From Nocardioides carbamazepini (GTDB lineage Bacteria > Actinomycetota > Actinomycetes > Propionibacteriales > Nocardioidaceae), in the NCBI RefSeq assembly GCF_024614185.1, contig NZ_JAHTLF010000018.1:1-64000 (forward strand): a stretch of 64,000 bases of DNA. Reading direction: 5' to 3'. The notes beneath the pieces are model-generated. The model was not told the DNA's origin. It saw only the letters and a list, made by a program, of their open reading frames with translations, and made no database searches. Shown piece by piece: positions 8,243 to 16,098 of this stretch. Position numbers and translations under genes: made by a program. The first letter of the stretch is position 1. Each line of letters begins with the position of its first letter.

Positions 8243-8923
8243 ATGGCCCTGGAGCTGGCGGCGGCGACCTCCCCCGGCCTGCCGGCCGGGGCGACGGTGC
8301 TGGTCCCGGTCGGCTCGATCGAGCAGCACGGCCCGCACCTCCCGCTCGACACCGACACGGTCATCGCCACCGCCGTGGCCACGGAGGCCGCGCGGTACCT
8401 GTCGCTGCGCCACCACGAGATCCTGGTGGCGCCGGCGCTGGCCTACGGCTCCAGCGGCGAGCACCAGGACTTCCCCGGCACCAGCTCGATCGGGACCGAC
8501 GTACTGCACCAGGTCGTCGTCGAGCTGGCCCGCTCGATGCGCACCTGGGCGCGGCGTCTGGTCCTGGTCAACGCCCACGGCGGCAACCTGACGGCGCTGC
8601 GTGGCGCCGTACGCCAGCTGACCGCCGAGGGACATGACGTCGACTGGGTCGCCTGCGCGACCGAGGACGTCGACCTGCACGCCGGGCGGACCGAGACCTC
8701 GCTGATGCTGCACCTCGCGCCGTGGCACGTGCGCCTGGGCCGGGCCGAGGCCGGCAACACCGACCCGCTCGAGGAGCTGCTGCCCGCCATGATCGCGGGC
8801 GGCGTCAAGGCGGTCTCGCCCAACGGGGTGCTCGGCGACCCGGCGGGTGCGAGCGCCGCGGAGGGCGCCGTCCTCCTCGCCTCGATGGTCGGCGACGTCG
8901 TGCGTGCGGTGAGCGGATCCTGA
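8243..8923 (+). CDS. mftE: Mycofactocin creatininase-family peptidase MftE
   Basis: A 226-residue metallopeptidase of the creatininase family. The metal-binding residues are visible in EQHGPHLPLDTD (about residue 30) and in NAHGGNLTAL, with acidic ligands further along. Known role: cleaves modified MftA to release the Val-Tyr-derived dipeptide that becomes the cofactor core. The start is two bases after the mftD stop, and the stop overlaps the next gene (TGATG). Confidence 0.93.
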   Translation: MALELAAATSPGLPAGATVLVPVGSIEQHGPHLPLDTDTVIATAVATEAARYLSLRHHEILVAPALAYGSSGEHQDFPGTSSIGTDVLHQVVVELARSMRTWARRLVLVNAHGGNLTALRGAVRQLTAEGHDVDWVACATEDVDLHAGRTETSLMLHLAPWHVRLGRAEAGNTDPLEELLPAMIAGGVKAVSPNGVLGDPAGASAAEGAVLLASMVGDVVRAVSGS

Positions 8924-9705
8924 TGACCGACCGGGTGGACCCTCGGGTCGTGCTGGTCACCGGCGCCGCGCGCGGGATCGGCGCGGCGACCGTCCGTGCG
9001 CTCGTCGCCCGCGGCAACCGGGTGGTCGCCGTCGACGGGTGCGCCGGGCCGCCGCTCGCGACCCGGGCCGAGCTGGACGCCGTCGTCGCGGCGGGAGGCG
9101 ACCAGGTCGCCGGCCAGGTCGTCGACGTCCGGGACCGGGCCGCGCTGGCCACCGCCGTCGACCTCGCCCTCGCCCGCTGGGGTCGTCTCGACGCCGTGGT
9201 CGCCGCCGCCGCGGTGATCGCCGGCGGCCGGCCGCTGTGGGAGACCCCGGAGGCCGACCTCGACCTGCTGTGGGACGTGGACGTCAAGGGCGTGTGGAAC
9301 ACCGCGGCCGTCACCGTGCCGGCCATGCTGGCCGGGCCCGACCCAGCGGGCTGCCGGTTCGTGGCGATCGCGTCCGCGGCGGGCACCCACGGGCTGTACC
9401 ACCTCGCGGCCTACAACGCCGCCAAGCACGCGGTCGTCGGACTGGTGAAGGGCCTGGCCGCCGACCTGGTCGGCACCGGCGTCACCGCCTGTGCGGTCTC
9501 GCCCGGATCCACCCGGACCCCGATGCTCGAGGCGACCGCGGACCTCTACGGACTGCCCGGCGTCGAGGGATTCGCCGACAACCAGCTCGTGCGGCGGGTC
9601 CTCGACCCCGCCGAGGTCGCCGCGGCCGTCGCGTTCTGCTGCTCGGTCGAGGGTGCGGTCGTCAACGGCTCGGTCGTGCACGCCGACGGCGGGTTCGCGC
9701 CGTGA
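8923..9705 (+). CDS. Mycofactocin-associated SDR-family oxidoreductase
   Basis: A 260-residue short-chain dehydrogenase/reductase. It shows the Rossmann motif TGAARGIG (about residues 13-20), an AAAAVI strand in place of the usual NNAG, and the catalytic S...YxxxK (SAAGTHGLYHLAAYNAAKH). It lies inside the mft operon, coupled to mftE (TGATG) and to mftF (GTGA). Known: SDRs of mycofactocin systems often hold NAD(H) so tightly that mycofactocin is thought to be the external electron acceptor. It may be a mycofactocin-using dehydrogenase or a factor that reduces or recycles the cofactor. Substrate unknown. Confidence 0.85.
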   Translation: MTDRVDPRVVLVTGAARGIGAATVRALVARGNRVVAVDGCAGPPLATRAELDAVVAAGGDQVAGQVVDVRDRAALATAVDLALARWGRLDAVVAAAAVIAGGRPLWETPEADLDLLWDVDVKGVWNTAAVTVPAMLAGPDPAGCRFVAIASAAGTHGLYHLAAYNAAKHAVVGLVKGLAADLVGTGVTACAVSPGSTRTPMLEATADLYGLPGVEGFADNQLVRRVLDPAEVAAAVAFCCSVEGAVVNGSVVHADGGFAP

Positions 9706-11171
9706 CCACGACGGCGGCCGCGGGCACCGCGTTGCCCGACGGCTTCGTCGTCCGGCTCCGTGCCGACCTCGTCCGTGCCGACCGCGGCCGGCTGCTGGTC
9801 GGGGGCTCACCGGTGCGGGTGGTCCGGCTCAGCAGCCAGGCGCGGCGCCTGCTGGCCGGCGGGCGACTCACCGTGGACGGCCCGGCGACCGCGGCCCTCG
9901 CCCGCCGCCTCCTGGACGGCAATCTCGCCGACCCGGTGCTCGACGGGTGCGCGGTGCCGCTCGCCGACCTGACTGTCGTCGTACCCGTCCGCGATCGACC
10001 GGAGCAGCTCGACCGCTGCCTGGCCGCCCTGGTGCCGCTCCAGGTCGTCGTGGTCGACGACGCCTCGTACGACCCCGTCGCCGTCGCGCGCGTCGCCCGC
10101 CGCCGCGGTGCCCGGGTGATCGCGCTGTCCCGCAACCGCGGCCCCGCGGGCGCCCGCAATGCGGGCCTCGACCAGGTCCGCACGCCCCTCGTCGCGTTCG
10201 TCGACTCCGACGTGGAGGTCGACGCCAGCGCCCTCCTCGATCTTGCCCGCCACTGCGCGGACCCGCTCGTCGCCCTCGTCGGTCCCCGGGTCGTCGGCCG
10301 GGTCGCCGGCCGGGTTGTCGGCCGGGTTGTCGGTCGGCCGGACAGGCGGCCCCGGTGGTTCGAGCGGTACGACGCCGTCGCGTCCTCCCTCGACCTCGGC
10401 CGGGTCGGCGGCAGGGTGCTCCCGGGCGCGGCGATCGGCTGGCTGCCGTCGGCCTGCCTGGTCGGCCGGACCGAGTCGCTCCGCGCCGACGACGGGGACG
10501 GACGGGGGGTCGACGGCTTCGAGGACGCCTGGCGCGTCGCCGAGGACGTCGACCTGGTGTGGCGCCTCACCGACGCCGGACACGTCGTCCGCTACGACCC
10601 GGCGGTCGAGGCCCATCACGACGTCCGGCCGAGCGTGCGGACCTGGCTCGGCCGCAAGTTCGTCTACGGCACCGGTGGCGCCGACCTCGCCGCCCGGCAT
10701 GGCGACAAGGTCGCCCCCGCCGTCCTCTCCGTCCCGGTCGCGCTCGGTGCCGCCGCCGTCCTCCAGCGCCGCTGGTGGTCGGTCCCCGTCGCAGCCGTCG
10801 TGGTCGCCGCGACCACGCGATCCGTGCGCCGGCGCCTGCCCGAGGGCGAGGACTCCACGGCGGTCGCCGCCCGCCTCGCGGCGCGCGGCCTGGGCTGGGG
10901 GATCCGCCAGGAGTCCGCGCTCCTGCTCCGGCACTGGTGGCCGGCCGCCGCGGTCGCGACGGTCCTCAGCCGCTCCGCGCGGCGGGCGGTCCTGACGGCC
11001 GTCGCCGTCGATCTCGCGGTGTTCCTGCGGGACCGCCCGGGCATCGACCCGGCCACGGCGCTGGCGGCCCGACGGCTGGACGACCTGGCCTACGGCGCCG
11101 GACTGTGGTGGGGCGCCCTCCGCCGCCGCAGCCCACGGTGCCTGGCGATCCGCTGGACCCGTCGCCGCTGA
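9702..11171 (+). CDS. mftF: Mycofactocin glycosyltransferase MftF
   Basis: A 489-residue family-2 glycosyltransferase. An N-terminal ~80-residue region (LRADLVRADRGRLLVGGSP) is specific to MftF. The GT-A domain follows, with VVPVRDRPEQL, VVDDAS, NRGPAGARNAG and the DxD-like FVDSDVE. Known role: adds a beta-1,4-glucan chain to premycofactocin. The C-terminal third is hydrophobic and could associate with the membrane. Translation starts at GTG overlapping the SDR stop. A short tandem VVGR-type repeat near residue 200 is unusual. No mftG follows; the next gene is convergent. Confidence 0.92.
   Translation: MTTTAAAGTALPDGFVVRLRADLVRADRGRLLVGGSPVRVVRLSSQARRLLAGGRLTVDGPATAALARRLLDGNLADPVLDGCAVPLADLTVVVPVRDRPEQLDRCLAALVPLQVVVVDDASYDPVAVARVARRRGARVIALSRNRGPAGARNAGLDQVRTPLVAFVDSDVEVDASALLDLARHCADPLVALVGPRVVGRVAGRVVGRVVGRPDRRPRWFERYDAVASSLDLGRVGGRVLPGAAIGWLPSACLVGRTESLRADDGDGRGVDGFEDAWRVAEDVDLVWRLTDAGHVVRYDPAVEAHHDVRPSVRTWLGRKFVYGTGGADLAARHGDKVAPAVLSVPVALGAAAVLQRRWWSVPVAAVVVAATTRSVRRRLPEGEDSTAVAARLAARGLGWGIRQESALLLRHWWPAAAVATVLSRSARRAVLTAVAVDLAVFLRDRPGIDPATALAARRLDDLAYGAGLWWGALRRRSPRCLAIRWTRRR
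10285..10343 (+). repeat. Tandem ~12-bp repeat inside mftF
   Basis: Four near-identical units of GTCGGCCGGGTC/T encode VVGRVAGRVVGRVVGR in MftF, between the donor-binding DxD region and the acceptor part. The units keep the frame. A recent slippage expansion is the simplest explanation. Confidence 0.6.
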
Positions 11172-11184
11172 CTCTCCCAGTCGT

Positions 11185-11217
11185 GCAGGCACAGCCGCTT
11201 CAGCGGCGACTCCTGCC
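11185..11217. terminator. Hairpin between convergent mftF and TPR lipoprotein gene
   Basis: An inner stem GCCGC-TTCA-GCGGC (11194-11107 region, 11194-11207) is framed by outer arms GCAGG and CCTGC. There is no T-run. It lies in the short gap between convergent genes, so it could end transcription from both sides. Confidence 0.4.
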
Positions 11218-11223
11218 TGGACG

Positions 11224-11814
11224 TCACCCGGCGTACGACGGGGCCGGCACGTCCTTCATCGCCGGGTCGAGCTCGATCCCCTGGGCGAGCAGCGTGGCCG
11301 CCTCGTCCTCGCGGCCCAGATGCCGCAGGGCGAAGCCGAGGCGCATGTGCGTCGCGGCGTCGTCCGGCTTCACGTCGAGCACCCTGCGGTAGAGGTCGAC
11401 CGCGGTGTCGAGGTCCGCCTGCTCGGTGAGGAGGGCGAGGTTGTAGAGCGCCGGCGCGAACTCCGGGTCGGTGGTGAGGGCCTGGTTGTACTCGTCGATC
11501 GCCGTGGCCACGTCGCCGTCGTCCTGGGCGAGGAAGCCGAGGTTGTAGTGCGCGTAGGCGTTCGCCGGATCGAGCACGAGCACCGCCGCGAAGATCTCCC
11601 TCGCGCCGTCGAGGTCGCCGGCGGAGATCCGCTCCAGCCCGGTCGCGACCAGGGTGTCCGCGGCGCTGGCGGAGGACGACGCGGTGTCCGCCGGACGGCC
11701 GCCGCCGTCCTCGTTCCCGCCGCCGCACCCGCCGAGGAGGACGGCGCCGACGAGAGCCAGCGCGCCGAGCGCGGCCGCGGTGCGGGGGTGGCGGCGGGCT
11801 GGGATCGTGGGCAC
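11224..11814 (-). CDS. TPR-repeat lipoprotein
   Basis: A 196-residue exported lipoprotein. After a basic N-terminus and a hydrophobic stretch, LLGGC forms the lipobox, with the Cys as the lipidation site. A Gly/Ser/Ala-rich spacer leads to about four tetratricopeptide repeats (for example GDLDGAREIFAAVLVLDPAN, then AYAHYNLGFLAQDDGDVATA). These usually bind partner proteins, here on the outer face of the membrane. Start: GTG at 11814 has GAAAGG a few bases upstream; the longer ATG at 11853 has no ribosome-binding site. It is convergent with mftF and divergent from the collagen-like gene, so a surface-assembly role is plausible but unproven. Confidence 0.75.
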   Translation of the reverse strand: MPTIPARRHPRTAAALGALALVGAVLLGGCGGGNEDGGGRPADTASSSASAADTLVATGLERISAGDLDGAREIFAAVLVLDPANAYAHYNLGFLAQDDGDVATAIDEYNQALTTDPEFAPALYNLALLTEQADLDTAVDLYRRVLDVKPDDAATHMRLGFALRHLGREDEAATLLAQGIELDPAMKDVPAPSYAG

Positions 11815-12011
11815 GGAGGGACCTTTCGTCGTGCGGGCGGATGACGCTGTCATCGGTTGATCGGCGCGCGCCGCGCGCTCCTGAGAATCTCCGACGGGTT
11901 TTCTCAGGACGGCGTACCGACGGCCGATGGGGGCGCTCGGTGCCGGCGGTCCGCCGGCTGCCGTTCTCCCCCAGGGCCCGCGCTCCCGGGTCCGTGCCCC
12001 GAGGAAAACCG

Positions 12012-13157
12012 ATGTCGATGAACAAGAAATGGCGCCAGGCAGGCCTCTACTCGGTCTCCGTGATGGCCACGACCGCTGCGACGCTCTTCCCGCACATCCC
12101 GGCCTCCGCCGCCACTGACGCCGCCGATGCGGCCGGCAGGGCGAACGTCCGGCAGGTGATCGGCTGCTACGACCAGGAGACCGGGGCCCTGCGCCTGGTC
12201 ATGAAGAACGGCCGCTGGCTGGTGGACGGTTCCGAGCGGCAGTGCCAGGCCGGTGAGCGCCTGATCCGCTGGAAGATCGGCAAGGTCGTCAAGGGCGGCG
12301 AACGCGGTCCTGCCGGTGTCCAGGGGGCCCCGGGCGTCCGGGGAGCTGACGGCGCCGCGGGTGCTGACGGTGCTGACGGCGCGACGGGTGCGACCGGCGC
12401 CGCGGGTGCTGACGGCGCGACGGGTGCGACCGGCGCCGCGGGTGCTGACGGTGCCGACGGCGCGACGGGTGCCACGGGTGCCGCGGGTGCTGACGGAGCG
12501 GACGGAGCCACGGGTGCGACCGGTGCCACGGGCGCCGACGGTGCCATCGGCGCCACCGGGCCGACCGGTCCCACTGGTGCGACCGGAGCCACGGGTGCCA
12601 CCGGAACCGACGGCGCCGCGGGCGCGACCGGTACTGACGGCACCGCTGGGGCGGACGGCGCGACCGGTGCAACGGGTGCGACCGGCGCCACGGGCGCGAC
12701 CGGCGCGGATGGCGCGACGGGTGCGACGGGCGCCACCGGCACGGCCGGTGCGGGCGTCGCGCCGTCGTACGGGTCCTTCGCCAACACCGCGGGTTCGGTC
12801 ATCGCCGTCGTCCTCGGCGGCACGGCGGTCCCGCTGCCGCAGGCCGGCGCCACGTCCGGCGTCGTCGCCGACGGCACGGACACCCAGTTCACGATCACCG
12901 AGGCGGGCGTCTACCAGGTGAGCTTCCGGGTGCAGACCACGGCCGCGCTGTTGATGGGTGCCCAGGTGAAGCTCAACGGAGCACCGTCGCCGCTGCTGAA
13001 CGACCAGGCCGCCCTGTCGACGAACGCGTGGTCGGGTGACACCATCCTCGCCCTCACGCCCGGCGACGTGCTGTCCCTCGAGCTGAACGGGCTGATCGGC
13101 GTCGCGACGCTGGAGGCCGGCGTGGGCGCCGGCCTGTCCATCGTCCGGGTCGGCTGA
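12012..13157 (+). CDS. Secreted collagen-like protein with BclA-type C-terminal domain
   Basis: A 381-residue exported protein. A signal peptide (residues ~1-37, hydrophobic core then ASAA) precedes a ~55-residue domain with two Cys (IGCYDQETGALRLV, then a second Cys in RQCQAGE). About 51 Gly-X-Y triplets follow, rich in GAT, GAD and GAA with a few GPT (residues ~96-250). The last ~130 residues form an all-beta, C1q/TNF-like domain like the trimerising end of BclA proteins. The start has GAGGAAAA eight bases upstream. Such proteins form trimeric fibres on the cell or spore surface. No sortase motif is visible, so attachment is unclear. The adjacent glycosyltransferase may modify the Thr residues. 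Confidence 0.88.
   Translation: MSMNKKWRQAGLYSVSVMATTAATLFPHIPASAATDAADAAGRANVRQVIGCYDQETGALRLVMKNGRWLVDGSERQCQAGERLIRWKIGKVVKGGERGPAGVQGAPGVRGADGAAGADGADGATGATGAAGADGATGATGAAGADGADGATGATGAAGADGADGATGATGATGADGAIGATGPTGPTGATGATGATGTDGAAGATGTDGTAGADGATGATGATGATGATGADGATGATGATGTAGAGVAPSYGSFANTAGSVIAVVLGGTAVPLPQAGATSGVVADGTDTQFTITEAGVYQVSFRVQTTAALLMGAQVKLNGAPSPLLNDQAALSTNAWSGDTILALTPGDVLSLELNGLIGVATLEAGVGAGLSIVRVG
12298..12758 (+). repeat. Collagen-type triplet repeat DNA
   Basis: About 460 bp of 9-bp-periodic repeats (GGTGCGACC / GGCGCGACG / GGTGCTGAC variants) encode the Gly-X-Y region. Larger blocks of ~45 bp recur nearly exactly around 12360-12500. Such tracts often vary in copy number by slippage or recombination. 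Confidence 0.85.
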
Positions 13158-13164
13158 CAGAGTT

Positions 13165-13198
13165 GTGGGGCCGGCCGCCGGATGGTGGTCGGCCCCAC
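13165..13198 (+). terminator. Hairpin terminator after collagen-like gene
   Basis: GTGGGGCCGGCC (13165-13176) pairs with GGTCGGCCCCAC (13187-13198) through a 10-base loop with one G-U. It begins eight bases after the stop codon. There is no T-tract, which is usual in high-GC actinobacteria. Confidence 0.65.
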
Positions 13199-13223
13199 GC
13201 CGGCTCGTAGGAGGGAGATCGCG

Positions 13224-14309
13224 GTGCCGGGCATCGGCCTGATGATGATCGTCAAGGACGAGGCACCCGTGATCCGGCGCTGCCTGGACAGCGTGCGGCC
13301 GTTCGTCGACTGGTGGGTCATCGCCGACACCGGATCGACCGACGGGACCCAGGACCTCGTGCGGACCGCGCTGGCCGACGTCCCCGGGGAGCTGGTCGAG
13401 CGAGCCTGGGTCGACTTCGGCCACAACCGGCAGGAGGTCCTCGACCTCGCCCGCTCCTCGACCCGGCGCGGGGCCGACGACTACGCGCTGTGGATCGATG
13501 CCGACGAGCAGCTTCGTGACATCCCGCCCGGGCGTCCGAACCTCACCGCGGACGGCTACCACCTCCAGGTCGCCTACGACGCCACCCGGTACGCCCGTCT
13601 CTGCCTGGTCCGCCTCGCCAGCCCGTGGCGCTGGGTGGGGCCGATCCACGAGTACCTCGACCTCCCCGGTGCGAGCCTCGGCTCCCTCGCCGCCCCCACC
13701 GTCCTCGTCAGCCATGACGGGGCCCGGGCCGGCGACCCGGACACCTACCGCAAGGACGCCGCGCTGATCGAGAGCGCCCTGCGCGAGGATCCGGACAACC
13801 CGCGGCTGCAGTTCTACCTGGGCCAGTCGTGGCGGGACGCGGGGGAGCCCGAGCGGGCGCTGGCGGCGTACGCCACCCGGGTCGCCAACCCGGCCGGCTG
13901 GGACCAGGAGCGCTGGCAGGCGCGCTACCAGTCGGCCCGGCTGCGCGAGCGGCTCGGCGAGCCGGTCGCGGCCGTGATCGACGCCCACCTGGCGGCGTAC
14001 CAGCACTGTCCGTGGCGCGCGGAGCCCCTCGTCGAGGCGGCGCGGCTGGAGCGGTCCCGCGAGCGCTACGAGGTCGCGCTCCTCTATGCCCGGACCGCCG
14101 CCGCCCTCCCACTGCCCGGCGGCGAGGGCCTCTTCGTCGACGCCGAGACCTATGCGTGGCGGGCCTGGGACGAGGTGGCCGTCAGCTCCTACTGGACGGC
14201 CCGGTACGACGAGGGGCTGGCCGCGGCGCGCCGCGCGCTCGCCGCCCGGCCGGACGACGAGCGGCTGCGTGCCAACGTCGAGTGGTGCGAGAAGGGACTG
14301 GCCGGGTGA
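13224..14309 (+). CDS. GT2-family glycosyltransferase with TPR-like C-terminus
   Basis: A 361-residue protein. Residues 1-215 are a GT-A glycosyltransferase of family 2 (LMMIVKDEAPVIRRCLDSV, DTGSTDGTQDL, and WIDADEQ as the DxD motif). The remainder consists of TPR-like helix pairs (for example DNPRLQFYLGQSWRDAGEPE). The GT2-TPR combination is typical of enzymes that glycosylate proteins or surface glycans. Start: GTG at 13224 has GGAGGGA seven bases upstream; the reading frame extends to 13182 without a better site. It follows the collagen-like gene after a hairpin, so its acceptor may be the Thr-rich collagen region, by analogy with BclA O-glycosylation. Confidence 0.8.
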   Translation: MPGIGLMMIVKDEAPVIRRCLDSVRPFVDWWVIADTGSTDGTQDLVRTALADVPGELVERAWVDFGHNRQEVLDLARSSTRRGADDYALWIDADEQLRDIPPGRPNLTADGYHLQVAYDATRYARLCLVRLASPWRWVGPIHEYLDLPGASLGSLAAPTVLVSHDGARAGDPDTYRKDAALIESALREDPDNPRLQFYLGQSWRDAGEPERALAAYATRVANPAGWDQERWQARYQSARLRERLGEPVAAVIDAHLAAYQHCPWRAEPLVEAARLERSRERYEVALLYARTAAALPLPGGEGLFVDAETYAWRAWDEVAVSSYWTARYDEGLAAARRALAARPDDERLRANVEWCEKGLAG

Positions 14310-14343
14310 CGGCCGTCACCCGGTGGGCGGGTAGCCTCCGGTC

Positions 14344-15036
14344 GTGCCTCAGATCGTCGTCCTGACCGGTGCCGGCATCTCCGCCGAGAGCGGCGTCCCG
14401 ACCTTCCGTGACGCCGACGGGCTGTGGGAGGGGCACCGGGTCGAGGACGTCGCGACGCCGGAGGGCTTCGAGCGCGACCGTGCGACGGTGCAGCGCTTCT
14501 ACGACGAGCGCCGCGCGGCGCTGGCCATGGTCGAGCCGAATGCCGCGCACCGTGCGCTGGCCGAGCTCGAGGAGACCCTGGGTACCGCTCTGCTCGTCGT
14601 CACCCAGAACATCGACGACCTCCACGAGCGCGCCGGGTCGCGCCACGTCGTCCACATGCACGGCGAGCTGCTCAAGGCGCTGTGTCGCTCCTGCGGCGTG
14701 GCCTCGCCGTGGACCGGCACCCTCCTCGACGAGCCCGCCTGCCCCGGCTGCGGTGTCCACGAGCTGCGCCCGGACGTGGTGTGGTTCGGCGAGGTGCCCT
14801 ACGAGATGGACCGGATCGCCGACGCGCTCTCCGAGGCCAGCACCTTCGTGTCGATCGGCACGTCGGGCGCGGTGTACCCCGCCGCGGGGTTCGTCCAGCA
14901 CGCCCGCCGTCACGGCGCCCGCACCCTCGAGCTCAACCTCGAGCCCAGCGAGGGCAGCCACTTCTTCCACGAGTCCCGGCAGGGCCGGGCCGGTGACCTC
15001 GTGCCGGTCTGGGCGCGCGAGGTGCTCTGGACCTGA
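14344..15036 (+). CDS. cobB: NAD-dependent protein deacylase (sirtuin, CobB-like)
   Basis: A 230-residue Sir2-family enzyme that removes acyl groups from protein lysines using NAD. Visible motifs are the NAD-binding GAGISAESGVPTFRD, TQNIDDLHERAG, catalytic His106 (HMHGEL) and the zinc-binding CRSC...CPGC pairs. FYDERR contains the Y-x-x-R pair that in class III sirtuins (SIRT5, E. coli CobB) binds negatively charged succinyl or malonyl groups, so desuccinylase activity is likely. It starts at GTG. The stop codon runs directly into the first unit of a 32-bp repeat array. Confidence 0.92.
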   Translation: MPQIVVLTGAGISAESGVPTFRDADGLWEGHRVEDVATPEGFERDRATVQRFYDERRAALAMVEPNAAHRALAELEETLGTALLVVTQNIDDLHERAGSRHVVHMHGELLKALCRSCGVASPWTGTLLDEPACPGCGVHELRPDVVWFGEVPYEMDRIADALSEASTFVSIGTSGAVYPAAGFVQHARRHGARTLELNLEPSEGSHFFHESRQGRAGDLVPVWAREVLWT

Positions 15037-15208
15037 CCCGGCGCAGGTTGAATCCGAGATCACGCCCACCCGGCGCAGGCTAAGCCCGAGATGACGCCGA
15101 CCCGGCGCAGATTGAACTTCCATGAGTTCAATCTGCGCCGGGTCAGGGCTGTTTCGGGTTCAATCCGGGCCGGGTCGGTGCTCCTGAGACGTTCAGACGC
15201 GCCGGGTC
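15035..15208. repeat. Head-to-head 32-bp repeat array 1 (3 forward + 3 reverse units)
   Basis: Cores ACCCGGCGCAG(A/G)TTGAA begin at 15036, 15068 and 15100 (exactly 32 bp apart). Their reverse complements end at 15144, 15176 and 15208 (again 32 bp apart). The innermost pair is a perfect 20-bp inverted repeat (15099-15118 and 15125-15144) with a 6-base loop. The 14 bases between cores differ. The first unit shares bases with the cobB stop codon, and the last ends two bases before the convergent tetR stop. It could form a strong two-way terminator hairpin. Confidence 0.9.
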
Positions 15209-15210
15209 GG

Positions 15211-15972
15211 TCAGGGGCGGGCGAGCTCCTCGTCGAGGATCGTCGTGAGCCGGGCGCGCTCGTGCTGGAGCCCGAGCGGCTCGAGCCAGTCGAGGATGGT
15301 GGCGCGGAACAGCTGGCCGGACTCGATGACGCGGGGGTCGCAGTGGCCCGTGGACTCGAGGGTGACGACGCCGTACAGCGCGGACCAGGCCCGCATGTAG
15401 ATCCACAGCAGCCCGCGGTCCTCGGTGGGGATGTGGTCGGACTTCGCCGGGATGAGGGGATCGAGGACCGCCTGGCGGATGGCCGGGTCGAGCTCGTCGA
15501 GGGCCGGGTAGGGGAACTGGTAGAGCTCCCAGATCTGCCACATCAGGTCGGTGAAGTAGTGACCTGAGGTGGCGAGCGTCAGCAGCTCCCGTCGCTCGGT
15601 GTCGGCCGCGGCGATCGGGTTGGCGAAGACGAGCGCGAACTCCCGGGGCTTGGCCAGCGCCCACTGGCGGAAGCGCGCGCAGGCCACCGTCAGCCGGGCG
15701 GCCGGGTCGTCCTCCGGGAACCGCGAGGCGGCCTCCGCCCAGTCGGCCGTCGCCGCCTTGTCGAGCTCGAAGGCGACCAGGTCGACGAGCTGCTGGTAGT
15801 TGGCGACGTACCGGTACAGGGCGGGGGCGGTCATCCCCATGCCGGCGGCGACCGCACGGAGCGACAGGTCGCCACCCTCGGCGAGCAGACGCGCGGAGAC
15901 GGTGACGATCTCGTCGTACGTCGCCTCGCGCTGGCGTTCCCGGCGGGTGGCGGGCGCGCGGAGGTGGGCCAC
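15211..15972 (-). CDS. TetR-family repressor of the adjacent MMPL exporter
   Basis: A 253-residue TetR-family regulator. The N-terminal HTH is clear (EATYDEIVTVSARLLAEGGD, then LSLRAVAAGMGMTAPALYRY). The longer C-terminal ligand domain resembles the WHG-type TetR C-terminus. Start: GTG at 15972 has GAGGAG at optimal distance; the upstream ATG at 16002 has no ribosome-binding site. It is divergent from the MMPL transporter across a perfect TTTACACCGTT-N7-AACGGTGTAAA palindrome, the likely operator, which implies control of the exporter and of itself by a transported or related small molecule. Confidence 0.85.
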   Translation of the reverse strand: MAHLRAPATRRERQREATYDEIVTVSARLLAEGGDLSLRAVAAGMGMTAPALYRYVANYQQLVDLVAFELDKAATADWAEAASRFPEDDPAARLTVACARFRQWALAKPREFALVFANPIAAADTERRELLTLATSGHYFTDLMWQIWELYQFPYPALDELDPAIRQAVLDPLIPAKSDHIPTEDRGLLWIYMRAWSALYGVVTLESTGHCDPRVIESGQLFRATILDWLEPLGLQHERARLTTILDEELARP

Positions 15973-16026
15973 GGGACTCCTCGAGATCGATCGGGCGCAC
16001 ATCGTCGTGAACGCTTGACGACGGAA

Positions 16027-16057
16027 GTTTACACCGTTTACGGTTAACGGTGTAAAC
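16027..16057. promoter_or_regulatory. Perfect 12-bp-arm palindrome, candidate TetR operator
   Basis: GTTTACACCGTT (16027-16038) and AACGGTGTAAAC (16046-16057) are exact reverse complements separated by TACGGTT. It lies midway between the divergent tetR (start 15972) and MMPL (start 16099) genes. An AT-rich site with such long exact arms in this GC-rich DNA is a convincing dimeric or double-dimer operator. Confidence 0.8.
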
Positions 16058-16098
16058 AGAACTGACAGACATTCACTGAGCATCCGGAGGGGTCGAGC

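Noticed and set aside
9039..11171. Longer 710-residue start for mftF
   Set aside because: The upstream part overlaps the SDR gene in another frame and is Arg/Gly-rich shadow sequence; the GTG at 9702 overlaps the SDR stop and gives the normal MftF N-terminus.
15035..15208. Possible CRISPR array (regular repeats with variable spacers)
   Set aside because: Repeats (18 bp) and spacers (14 bp) are too short, half the units are inverted, some spacers are identical or mutually complementary, and no cas genes are present in the window.
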